Shown here piece by piece: positions 34,232-42,946 of a DNA stretch of 64,000 nt; position 1 is the stretch's first letter; each line of letters opens with the position of its first letter. Below the pieces are notes generated by a model, which was given only the letters and a program-made list of their open reading frames with translations, did no database searches and was not told where the DNA came from. This DNA is from JAXMHQ01 sp046346665 (GTDB lineage Bacteria > Verrucomicrobiota > Verrucomicrobiia > Limisphaerales > JAXMHQ01): the NCBI GenBank assembly GCA_046346665.1, contig JAXMHQ010000002.1, positions 1-64,000 of the forward strand, given 5' to 3'. A program made the position numbers and the translations under genes.

Positions 34232-37200
34232 TCACGGCTGCCAGATTTGCAGGAGATAAAAGCCCTGCGCCGCATCAGTATTGTTGGTGATGCTCACGAG
34301 GCCGCCCGTCCCCGGAATCGGATCACCCACAGGCGTCCAGACCGTGTCCGACAAATTGGTTTTGAGGACCAGTTGATACATCTGGCCCGGCAACGTGGGG
34401 AACGTGAGACCTGATCCGCCGGCAACGACGCTCATGCCGAGCTGCGGTTGCGCCACTACCGTCAAGGTTCCGGGAACGTAATTGAAGGTGTAATTCGCCG
34501 CCGCCGCGCCTGCGGGTGTGATGGGGTAATCCCCTGCCGAACTGCCGGCATCGGCCGTCGTCGTCAGGAGCGCCGGAGCGGTGAGCACGTTGGTGTCTTC
34601 ACCGGCGACGAAGCCGTCGTAGGCCGCCGTGAAGGCCGGGTTCGGCAATCCCGCGGTTCTGCTGGCGTTGTCCGCCGTCACGGTGATCGCCGCCGCCGTC
34701 ACGCTAACCGGCACGCTGGTGGTCATTGCCATGTAGTTGACCAGGTCGGCCGGGGTGAATGCCACCGGGGCGCTGATCGTGCCGGCGCCGGGAGGCGTCG
34801 CAGGCGCGGTGAATGCAAAACTTCCGGCCACGTCCGTCCCTGCCAGGTTGGTGATCGCTCCTCCGCTGAGGATCGAGCTGGCCAGCGACTGGCCGTAAGT
34901 GATGGAGGAAGCGGCGGGCGCGATGGACAGGAAGACCGGCTGGCGGCTTCCCTGTGAAATGTCGGCGGCGAGGATCAGCGGCGCGATGGCGTAATTCCCG
35001 CCTGCGCTGCCGGCCAGTGTCAGGCCGTTCACGGTGACGGTGATATTGCTTCCCGGGCCGGCGCCGGCAAACACCGCCGTGTAACCGTTGGTGGCCAGCA
35101 ACACGCCGGCGGCGTCTCCGCTCAAAACACCGGACAACGCCGTGTTGACCAGGGTTTCGTACAAACGGACCGTCGCGGCGGTGGTGCCGTCATACGTCTT
35201 GTTGTTTGCCGCGATGCCCACGGCGTCGTTCGTCGCGTCCCAACTGTTGCCCGTCCACGAAGCGCCGAACCAGTTGCCCCACACGTTTCCGATCTGTCCG
35301 CCGCTGTAACTGTTCCCGCCGCTTCCGGCAGGATTGAACTGGTCGATGACATACCGGTTTGTCGGACCGACGAAAGCCAGGTTGTCCACCCACAAGGTGG
35401 ACGGGCCAATCAGCGTCGGGGTGTAGGAGGGTCCGTAAATATGGATCAACAGGTCATTAATGCTGGCCAGGTTGGAATCGGCCGCCACGCTGATGGGGAT
35501 GTCGATGTGAACCCAGCCGGTGTTGGTGGCGGGGATGTCGATTCCGTAATTGGCTCCGCCAAAGTAATCCTGGTTGTAATTATTGCGCGTGCCGAACTGG
35601 AGATGACCGAAGATGAGCACGCCGTCGTTGTTCGTCTGCGTTGCGGATCCGGGGGCGAACCGCACGTCGCATTGAAAATTCGTGTAGAGCGCCCCGTTCA
35701 AGGCCGGGCTGAACCCGTTCAGACCGTTGTAAACTTCAAACTGGTTGTTCCCGCTGGTGAACGTGTTGCTGATTTTGAGCGATCCCGACCCGGTGGCGAG
35801 GGTCACCGGCAAGGGAAGGATATTGGCGCTGAGGACCGGCGGCGGGAGGATGTAATTCGGCGCGGCGGAACCGGAGAGTGTCAGCCCGCTAATCGTGACA
35901 GCGATCCCGCTGCCCGCGTTTCGGCTGGCAAAGAGAGCCGTGCTGCCATTCGTGGACAGGACGACGCTGCCGGCATCCCCGGCAGCCACTCCCAGAAGCG
36001 ACACGCTGTTCGAAGTAAATGCCGCCGTCGCAGTCCCATCGTAATTCTTGCTGACGGCGCCGAGACCGGAGGAGACGGAAATCGTGGCGCGCGCCATGGT
36101 TTGTGGGATCGGGCTGGACGTGCTGTTTTGATAATAGCCGTCTCCGCCATACACCGCGGTCATCGCGTACGGCGAACCTGCCGCGGACAAGGCGGTGGCG
36201 GCCGTCGTGAAACTCGCCACTCCGTCCTGGAGAACCCCGGTCCCAAGGACGACACCGCTCGCCACAAAGGCGACCGTCTCACCGTTCGTCGGGGCGGGAT
36301 TCACGGTCGCCGAGAACGTCACCGGCGTTCCATACACCGTCGAGGCGGAGGAGGAACCGATTACAGTCGAAGTCGGCACGATTCCCGCGATGGGATTCAC
36401 GATCACCTGAAAACTATTCGTCGCGCTTTGGATCGGCGTGCCGTTGTCGCTCACCTGGATGACCACCTGGTTCGTGCTCCCGGCCTGGTCCGGTGCGGGC
36501 GTCCAGGAAAATACGGCGCGGGTGGAATCGAGCGGCGTCAACATCGCATTGGTCGGACCGTTCGGCAGGGTGAACGTCAGCACCAGCGGCGGCACATTCG
36601 CGTCGGCCACCACGTTCGTCACCAGCAATGTCGCCCCGGGATTAATGGTCTGATCCGGCACAGGCGCCAGGACGGGGACGATGGTGCCGTTGGTGAGCGC
36701 GTTTCCTACAAATGTGACGACGCTCATTGCCGGGATGGCATACGAGAAGACGGCATTGGTGACCGGCACGGGCGACTGGACGGCGAGGGACTGGCTGGAG
36801 GAGGTGATCCAGGGGGTGACGGTGGTGGCGGTGAAGTTGGCGAGGTTGAAAGACTGGTTTGTGGCGCTGGCGTTGGTGTTGGCGACCACGATGGCGAAGC
36901 CGCCGGAGACCGGGTCTTTGTAGGCGGTCACCAGCACGGCGTAAGGGTTGTTGTTGCCTTCATCGATGCGGTACCAGTCCGGCCGGACGAAGCGGCTGTA
37001 TTGGCCGAGCACGTACATGCGCTTTGCCGGGAGGGCATTGTTGTCGGTGAGCCCCTCGTTGTCCGCGTTGTTTGAGATCAGCCACCAGTAATGCCATGCG
37101 TTGACCTGGGCCGTGCTCATGAACAGGTGAATTCTCCCGGCCCAATACATCCCGTCGGAGATGCTGGGATCGAACGCGCCGTTGCCGGCGAGTTTGGAGG

Positions 37201-38608
37201 TTTCCGTTTCCCACAGCGCGGCGTTCGGATTTGCAAAGCGTGGCAGCGCGGCCGGCACCCCGCTGGGCGGGCTGTTGTCGTAGTTGTGACACGCCACGAT
37301 GTCGACGTTGGTGGCCACGGCGGCATCGGACAGGGCAGCGCCGTAGTAGTTCGTCTGCCAATGCTCGTCTTCCGCGGCGATGATCCGGGTGCCGCCCCTG
37401 TTGGCCGCGACCAGCGCGCTCCTCAGGTAAGGAACGAAATCGTGAATCTGTTGCGCCGTCCAGGTGCAGGATTCGTAGGCGGCCGAAACGCTGGGCTCGT
37501 TCTGCACGGACAAGGCGTAAATGTTGACGCCGTACTGGCTCTGCATGTTGACCACGTAGCCGGCGAGCTGCGTCGCATAAGCCTGGTTGTTGGCCGACAC
37601 GAAAGATCCGCCGTTCCAGTTCGTGGCGGTCTTGTATCGGCCGTCCGGGCTCCACGGCGCGCTCCAGACGCGGGCGCCGCGCGCCTGGGCGTATTGCATG
37701 ATTGAATTTTCCCAGGTGGTTCCGCCGGGAACGATGCGGCTCCGCAACATCGAGAGGCCGATTCCGACGAAAGGGTAATTGGTCTTGCCGTCCAGGGTGA
37801 CGCCGGTGCCGCTGTTGGTTGAGAAGAACATGTCCGCCAGCGTCGGGGTCCATGTGCTCCTCCAGGCTGAGGACGCGCCAAAACCGTCGATGCGCTGGTG
37901 CAGGTTGGTCCAATCCACGACACAGTTGTAAACCACGGGAGCGGCGCTGGTGTTCACCAGGCTGATGGCGAGATAAAAATCGATGCTCGAACTGCCGTTG
38001 ATCAGGCTGTTCTGCCGGTAACCCGCGCCGCCGGCGTAAAGATCCGACGCGCCGCTCGACCGGTGCCAATAGGTCTGGCTGCCGGAGGTCAGGGAACCGA
38101 CGTTCAACAGGTATTCGTGTCCGCCGATGATCGGCACCGCGTCCGCGCCGGAGAACGTGAGCTGCATCACGGACGGGTTGGACTGGTTGGCGATGACGAT
38201 GGAGAGGTTCGAGGAGAGCAGGTTGCCGCCGACGCCGTTGCTTCCGGGAGTGATGGCGGACGGCTGGGCGGCGGCGTAGCGCATCGACACGCCCATATCG
38301 TAGAGATAAAGCACGTTCGTGGTGTTCTTCCCCGTGACGTACATCTGGATGCTTGAAAGAGTTCCCGAGACGGGCGCGGTGAAACTCTGGCCCAGGCTGT
38401 AGGGCGCGCTGCTGCCCCAGTTGCCTTCGGGGTTCGAGGAAGGAGTGCCCGCCACGCTGATCGTGGGTGCGCCCACCCAGTTCGCTCCGAGATTTTGCGC
38501 CACAGTCACACCTCCCCGCGCCTGAAATCCGAAGAAGACACACGCTGCTGCCGCAACCGCCTGCACAAATCTCATCCCACTGCACTGCCCCCGGTAAAAC
38601 GTCGTCAT
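34232..38608 (-). CDS. Secreted GH30-like glycanase with MBG and C-terminal modules
   Basis: A 1458-residue secreted enzyme. The signal peptide fits either this ATG or the one at 38575 (MRFVQAVAAAACVFFGFQA). Residues about 40-225 are a beta-sandwich (possible carbohydrate binding). The catalytic (beta/alpha)8 domain follows (about 230-560), starting IDGFGASSAWRSTW as in GH30. The acid/base is Glu371 in LSVQNEPS and the nucleophile Glu469 in ALWETETSK. Its beta-sandwich companion is about 570-650. GH30 enzymes of this type cut xylan, beta-1,6-glucan or beta-1,6-galactan; which one is not decided here. The rest is Ig-like, MBG/YDG (SKNYDGTATAAFTS, NKTYDGTTAATVRL) and a C-terminal module, PGQMYQLVLKTNLSDTVWTP. 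It lies next to a NarL regulator and sensor kinase. Confidence 0.85.
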   Translation of the reverse strand: MTTFYRGQCSGMRFVQAVAAAACVFFGFQARGGVTVAQNLGANWVGAPTISVAGTPSSNPEGNWGSSAPYSLGQSFTAPVSGTLSSIQMYVTGKNTTNVLYLYDMGVSMRYAAAQPSAITPGSNGVGGNLLSSNLSIVIANQSNPSVMQLTFSGADAVPIIGGHEYLLNVGSLTSGSQTYWHRSSGASDLYAGGAGYRQNSLINGSSSIDFYLAISLVNTSAAPVVYNCVVDWTNLHQRIDGFGASSAWRSTWTPTLADMFFSTNSGTGVTLDGKTNYPFVGIGLSMLRSRIVPGGTTWENSIMQYAQARGARVWSAPWSPDGRYKTATNWNGGSFVSANNQAYATQLAGYVVNMQSQYGVNIYALSVQNEPSVSAAYESCTWTAQQIHDFVPYLRSALVAANRGGTRIIAAEDEHWQTNYYGAALSDAAVATNVDIVACHNYDNSPPSGVPAALPRFANPNAALWETETSKLAGNGAFDPSISDGMYWAGRIHLFMSTAQVNAWHYWWLISNNADNEGLTDNNALPAKRMYVLGQYSRFVRPDWYRIDEGNNNPYAVLVTAYKDPVSGGFAIVVANTNASATNQSFNLANFTATTVTPWITSSSQSLAVQSPVPVTNAVFSYAIPAMSVVTFVGNALTNGTIVPVLAPVPDQTINPGATLLVTNVVADANVPPLVLTFTLPNGPTNAMLTPLDSTRAVFSWTPAPDQAGSTNQVVIQVSDNGTPIQSATNSFQVIVNPIAGIVPTSTVIGSSSASTVYGTPVTFSATVNPAPTNGETVAFVASGVVLGTGVLQDGVASFTTAATALSAAGSPYAMTAVYGGDGYYQNSTSSPIPQTMARATISVSSGLGAVSKNYDGTATAAFTSNSVSLLGVAAGDAGSVVLSTNGSTALFASRNAGSGIAVTISGLTLSGSAAPNYILPPPVLSANILPLPVTLATGSGSLKISNTFTSGNNQFEVYNGLNGFSPALNGALYTNFQCDVRFAPGSATQTNNDGVLIFGHLQFGTRNNYNQDYFGGANYGIDIPATNTGWVHIDIPISVAADSNLASINDLLIHIYGPSYTPTLIGPSTLWVDNLAFVGPTNRYVIDQFNPAGSGGNSYSGGQIGNVWGNWFGASWTGNSWDATNDAVGIAANNKTYDGTTAATVRLYETLVNTALSGVLSGDAAGVLLATNGYTAVFAGAGPGSNITVTVNGLTLAGSAGGNYAIAPLILAADISQGSRQPVFLSIAPAASSITYGQSLASSILSGGAITNLAGTDVAGSFAFTAPATPPGAGTISAPVAFTPADLVNYMAMTTSVPVSVTAAAITVTADNASRTAGLPNPAFTAAYDGFVAGEDTNVLTAPALLTTTADAGSSAGDYPITPAGAAAANYTFNYVPGTLTVVAQPQLGMSVVAGGSGLTFPTLPGQMYQLVLKTNLSDTVWTPVGDPIPGTGGLVSITNNTDAAQGFYLLQIWQP

Positions 38609-38707
38609 AATAAATCTGGTTCTGGTCTCCCCAGACTACAGATTCAAACCCGGCTGACAATGCGTGGAAACACTTACAGGCGCCGGGTGGCGCGGGCGAT
38701 GGCGGAA

Positions 38708-38785
38708 ACGCCGTGTGAGGGCACACGGCCTACAGGCGCTGTTCGCAATGCCACACCCCCCTGCAGGACCGGTGGCCTCACCGGG
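38708..38785. repeat. Third copy of the GCCGTGTG hairpin repeat
   Basis: The unit contains the perfect stem GCCGTGTG/CACACGGC (38710-38729), then CTACAGGCGCTGTTCGCAAT and ends near CCTCACCGGG. It aligns along its length with 28825-28902, including the CTGCAGG and CCGGTG-CCTCACCGGG parts. It lies between the GH30 start and the NarL regulator stop. Confidence 0.75.
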
Positions 38786-38794
38786 TGCATTCGG

Positions 38795-39445
38795 CTAGAG
38801 GTACGCCTTGTGATCGTAGGCGAATTTCAGCAGGACGTGGCTTCCGCGAAGGTTCAGTTTGCCGCAGATATTCAGCCGGTGTTTTTCGACGGTCCGGATG
38901 CTGATTTGCAACTGTTCCGCGATTTCCTTGCTGGTCCGATCCTCGGATACCAGCTTGAGAATATGGCGCTCGGCGGAGGTCAGGGTCTCCAGTTGCGGGC
39001 TCAGCGGGAGCGGTTGCACGCGATCCTCGCGGCGCGAATGGATTCCTGCCATCGATGCGCTCACGAACGTCTCCCCTTTCAACACTTTCTCCAGGGCGGC
39101 CACCACTTCATCGGCGGCGTTTTCCTTGAGAATGTAGCCGTTCACGCCCAAACCCATCGCCGCCCGGAAAACATCCTCCTCGCTGTACATCGTCAGGAAC
39201 ACCACCGTCACGGGCAGCTTCCTCTCCTTCATCGCCCGCACCACCTTGAGACCGTTCAGGCGCGGCATGTCCACATCCACGATCGCAATCTCCGGCTTCA
39301 ATTCCTCCATCAACCGCAGCGCCTGCTCCCCATCCGCAGCCTCTCCCACGATCCGGAACCGGGAGTTCTCCTCGACGATCTCCCGCAACCCGCGCCGGAA
39401 CACGGGATGATCGTCCACAATGATCAGTCTGACTTCACGTTGCAT
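38795..39445 (-). CDS. NarL/FixJ-family response regulator
   Basis: A 216-residue regulator. The receiver domain has the acidic pair Asp11-Asp12, phospho-acceptor Asp57 in IAIVDVDMPR, and Thr/Lys positions in FLTMYSE and YILKENA. The LuxR-type helix-turn-helix is LTSAERHILKLVSEDRTSKEI...TVEKHRLNICGKL. Its start overlaps the end of the PA14 sensor kinase by 11 bases, so the two form a cognate pair. Probable targets are the adjoining GH30 and YDG/MBG genes downstream on the same strand. Confidence 0.93.
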   Translation of the reverse strand: MQREVRLIIVDDHPVFRRGLREIVEENSRFRIVGEAADGEQALRLMEELKPEIAIVDVDMPRLNGLKVVRAMKERKLPVTVVFLTMYSEEDVFRAAMGLGVNGYILKENAADEVVAALEKVLKGETFVSASMAGIHSRREDRVQPLPLSPQLETLTSAERHILKLVSEDRTSKEIAEQLQISIRTVEKHRLNICGKLNLRGSHVLLKFAYDHKAYL

Positions 39446-42400
39446 GCTGTTTCTCCAAACACGGGATGATGACCATCAAATGCGCCCCTTTGCCGGACTC
39501 CGACTCCACGGTGAGCCGCCCGCCGAGGATCCGGCTGCGCTCGCCAATATTGCTCAATCCGAGCCCGCCGGAGTCGTGGAACCCGGTCGAGTTCAGCAGG
39601 CGCGCGTCAAAACCGCGCCCGTTGTCCCGGACCGATACGCACACGGACCCGGCCTGCTTCTGCACCAGCACCACCGCGCCTTCGGCGGCCGAATGCTTGA
39701 CCACGTTGTTGAGACATTCCTGAACGATGCGGTAGACGTGAATCTCGGATTCTGAATCGAACAAACCGTCGATGTCGTCCACCTGGCTCTGAAATTGAAT
39801 GGTGCTGTTCTCGGTCACGCGCTGAATGACCGCTCGGAGCGCCTGGGTCAACCCCAGCGTGTCGAGTTGATAGGGCCGCAGGTCGCGCGTGATCTGGCGC
39901 ACTTCCTGGATCGCCTGCGAGGCGACGTCGGAAATCTCGTCCAACCGCCGCTTCGCAACCGCATCCGTGACCGGGTGCATCGCCATCCGCGCCTGGTTTT
40001 TGATGATGAGCAGGCTTTGGCCAAGGCTATCGTGCAGGTTGGCCGCGATCCGGTGCCGCTCCCGTTCCTGGCTTTCCAGCACCAGCCGCGAGAATGCGCG
40101 CCGGGCCGATTCCTGCCGCTCAAACCGGCGCCGCATCACAAACACCCGCACCAGCACGCTCGCCAGCACCAGGACCAGAAGCCCCGTCAACACCGCCGCC
40201 TCCTTCCAGTTCCAAAGCGGCGGCCCGCTTAACACAACCACATCCGCCGGGTCCCGCAATCGAATCTCGAAAGAGGTCGCGCCCGAAGCGTCCCTGCCCG
40301 ACCGGGTGGAATCCAGGACCGGATCCACCTTGCAGATGCCGGTGACCCGGAGTGTGCTGCCCGATTCGAGGAGCGGCAGGGTGCCGTCGGTGGTCGCCAG
40401 CCTGGCCTCGAACACGCGCATGCCGCTTTGAAGTTCCAGCACCGTCGTCCTCTCGCCTTCCCGTTGCGCCAGCAAGGTCGCGCGGCATTCCACCAGGACG
40501 CCGTCATAGGCTTCGATCGCCGCCCGGGCCGCCAGGTCCATTGGGCGGGGAGCGCTGGGAGGGCGCGCGTCGGCGGGGCGGAGTATCGATTCCATCAGCG
40601 TCAAGGAGCCGTTCCGATGATCCGGAAACCCGGCGACCTCCACCCATTCCCCCCTGGGCATGGCGGTATCGCTCTCCATCTCGACACGGCAACCCCCTGT
40701 GGCGTCCTGGATGAAGAGCACGCGTCCGCTCTGGCTGGTCAGTTCGCCGATGATCTTCACCCGGTGCACCCAACCGCCCTGCCCCGCTCCGCCGGCAATG
40801 TCCGCAATGGTCCGCGCCGGCAGGAGGAACGGATCCTGGGGCGCTTCCTGTTCCACTTCCAAGAATCCGGCCGACGGCACCAGGAGCCGCGGCGACGTCT
40901 GCAAGGTCAGGGACAACACCCCGCGCACCCGCACCGTGCAATCGACGTAGTGTTTCAAGGCCGCGGCGGACATGCGCCCCACCCAGATTGTCAGCGGCCC
41001 TTTGGCTCCCATGAGGAGCAGGTTGTTGTTGGTGCCTGTTGCCCGGACGACCCCTTCCACTTCCGTCCATTGCCCGTCCCGGCTCGCCGGCACCGGTTGT
41101 TCCACCGGTTCCACGGCGGGTTCCGGCATCGGGCGCGCTCCCAGCACCGTGACCACCATGGGGTGCAGGTTCGGCGCGTAGTGACCCGGCTGCACACCGC
41201 CCCCAACCTCCACCCATTGACCCACTTCAAGCTGGTCGCCCAACACACGTTCCTCCTGCGACACGAAAATCCCCGTCATGTCATCCTGGATGAACAGACA
41301 ATCGCGGCCTTCCACACGATCATTGAACGTCACGACGCCGCGGGCCGAGAGGAATCCACCCCACGCCTGGTTCGTGAATCCCGAGCTGGCAGTGAAATGA
41401 CGCGGAGACAGAACGACGGTCGAGTGGACGTTGGTGCCGGGTCCTTCGAGGAATTCCACCTGGCGATCCGTGGGAGCCCAGATGAAGCCCGGCATGAGCT
41501 GGCCGTTGGCATTGATGGCGCCCTCGCAGACACCCCGCACCCGCACCCGCCAGTGTTGCGCCGGGCGCGGCCACCCGGCACCCGGCCCCGGCGCCTGCAC
41601 CCGCACCCGCGCCTGGCCCTCCGTCAATTCCAGGGTCGCAAATTCTTCGTCCGTGCCGCGGAAGCTGACCAGGCCTTCCACCTCCACCCAGCGATACCGA
41701 TCTTCCGGCCGCAAGGGCTGGTCCAGCGCGATCTTCTGCGGATCCGGCCACCCTCTTTTCCCCAGCACCGTCACGCGCCCGCCTTTCACCGCAAGCGCGG
41801 AGTTGAAGGATCTCGGGCCGGTCAGGCCGGCAAGATTCCCCGCCGAATAGTTTGTCCAATATTCCCTCAGGATCCCCTTCGACGCCGACAGCGGTGACTG
41901 CCTGCCTCCCTCGACCCAGGGCGAGAGATGTCGCCCGTCGATCACCGACTGTTTCATCCCCTCCACCTGCCACGCCACCGCAAGGTTGTCGTCCACCAAC
42001 AACTGCTCCTGAAATGCCTCGATGTAATAGGTCTGCCGGCCTTCCAGGAAGATCTTCTTCGATTGCTGCGAGGCGTAGCGCGACCACTCGCGGGAGTTTA
42101 CCCAGTCGCCCTGCCGCAGATAGGCAATCCGCTGCACGTGCGCCGGATCCTCATCCGAGCTGAGCCACAGTTCGGACGAGTTGTCGCTGGCGATCCAGAA
42201 CGTGTACTCCCCGGTCGCAGGCGGATGCAGAAATCCCCGCATCCGGGTCAGGTGAAAATCACCCCAGTTGGCCGGCGCTTCGAACAACGGGCGCACATCC
42301 GATCCGGAGGGGTAGAACGGAAAGTTCGGAAAACTCACGGTGTAGGCCGTGCTGTCCGCAGCCTCCAGCCGGACCACATCGCCCACTCCAAACCCGTGCG

Positions 42401-42692
42401 CCTCCCGTTTCAGATCGACCGCCACAGCCCCCGTGTCGTCCTGGATCACCACGAGACCGCTGTGGAGGTCCATGTGGGTGACGAGCCCCTCCAGGCGGAT
42501 CGGTACGCTGCGCAGGAACGCCAGATTGGGCAGGGCCTGGAGCTGCGCCATGTTCGTCACCACGCCTTCCGCGGGCAGGCCCGCGGCGTCGTCCGGCACC
42601 GGAGCCGCTTCCAACCCTCGAACAGCCGCCAGCAGCAGGCACGCGCCGAAAAAGTAGCGGGCGAGGATTGCTGCGGGCGGCGTTGGGGCCAT
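39435..42692 (-). CDS. PA14-domain sensor histidine kinase (HisKA_3) with OB-like repeats
   Basis: A 1085-residue sensor from the ATG at 42692, which opens a signal peptide (ILARYFFGACLLLAAVRGLEA); an ATG at 42749 is possible. The extracytoplasmic part begins with an OB-like module (RLEGLVTHMDLHSGLVVIQD), then a PA14-type carbohydrate-binding domain (GEYTFWIASDNSSELWLSSD), then at least three more OB-like modules (GRDCLFIQDDMTGIFV, SGRVLFIQDATGGCRV). After one transmembrane helix (about 835-857) comes a NarL-family kinase with HRIAANLHDSLGQS (His887), an N-box at VQECLNNVVKH and NGRGF. PA14 suggests that the stimulus is a glycan. It is followed by its overlapping response regulator gene. Confidence 0.9.
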   Translation of the reverse strand: MAPTPPAAILARYFFGACLLLAAVRGLEAAPVPDDAAGLPAEGVVTNMAQLQALPNLAFLRSVPIRLEGLVTHMDLHSGLVVIQDDTGAVAVDLKREAHGFGVGDVVRLEAADSTAYTVSFPNFPFYPSGSDVRPLFEAPANWGDFHLTRMRGFLHPPATGEYTFWIASDNSSELWLSSDEDPAHVQRIAYLRQGDWVNSREWSRYASQQSKKIFLEGRQTYYIEAFQEQLLVDDNLAVAWQVEGMKQSVIDGRHLSPWVEGGRQSPLSASKGILREYWTNYSAGNLAGLTGPRSFNSALAVKGGRVTVLGKRGWPDPQKIALDQPLRPEDRYRWVEVEGLVSFRGTDEEFATLELTEGQARVRVQAPGPGAGWPRPAQHWRVRVRGVCEGAINANGQLMPGFIWAPTDRQVEFLEGPGTNVHSTVVLSPRHFTASSGFTNQAWGGFLSARGVVTFNDRVEGRDCLFIQDDMTGIFVSQEERVLGDQLEVGQWVEVGGGVQPGHYAPNLHPMVVTVLGARPMPEPAVEPVEQPVPASRDGQWTEVEGVVRATGTNNNLLLMGAKGPLTIWVGRMSAAALKHYVDCTVRVRGVLSLTLQTSPRLLVPSAGFLEVEQEAPQDPFLLPARTIADIAGGAGQGGWVHRVKIIGELTSQSGRVLFIQDATGGCRVEMESDTAMPRGEWVEVAGFPDHRNGSLTLMESILRPADARPPSAPRPMDLAARAAIEAYDGVLVECRATLLAQREGERTTVLELQSGMRVFEARLATTDGTLPLLESGSTLRVTGICKVDPVLDSTRSGRDASGATSFEIRLRDPADVVVLSGPPLWNWKEAAVLTGLLVLVLASVLVRVFVMRRRFERQESARRAFSRLVLESQERERHRIAANLHDSLGQSLLIIKNQARMAMHPVTDAVAKRRLDEISDVASQAIQEVRQITRDLRPYQLDTLGLTQALRAVIQRVTENSTIQFQSQVDDIDGLFDSESEIHVYRIVQECLNNVVKHSAAEGAVVLVQKQAGSVCVSVRDNGRGFDARLLNSTGFHDSGGLGLSNIGERSRILGGRLTVESESGKGAHLMVIIPCLEKQHAT

Positions 42693-42761
42693 ACCGTAAG
42701 CTGCCTGAGCGCGCGCGGGCAAGTCAACCTCCCTGCTGTTTGAAGTCATCAAACGCGAGGA

Positions 42762-42856
42762 ATGGACTTCACCACGAAGACGCGAAGAACACGAAGAAGG
42801 CTTTTTCCCGGAATGGGAATTCACGGGAGGGACGGCGTCCTCGCCGTCCCCAATAT
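42762..42856. repeat. Intergenic repeats: ACGAAGACGCGAAGAAC motif and perfect GGGACGGCG hairpin
   Basis: The gap upstream of the PA14 kinase holds an A/G-rich motif, ACGAAGACGCGAAGAACACG (42774 onward), and a perfect hairpin, GGGACGGCG (42829-42837), TCCT loop, CGCCGTCCC (42842-42850). The hairpin matches one at 28795 with one change, including the GGGAG prefix, and is related to the stem at 8963. No gene or clear promoter is seen in the 254 bases from 42693 to 42946. Confidence 0.75.
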
Positions 42857-42946
42857 CATTCACCGCTTACAAAACGCGGGTCCATGCGTTTGCCTCGAAC
42901 TACTCCACCGCTGTTTAGCTCGTCCCACCCACTTTCCCGAAGGGGC

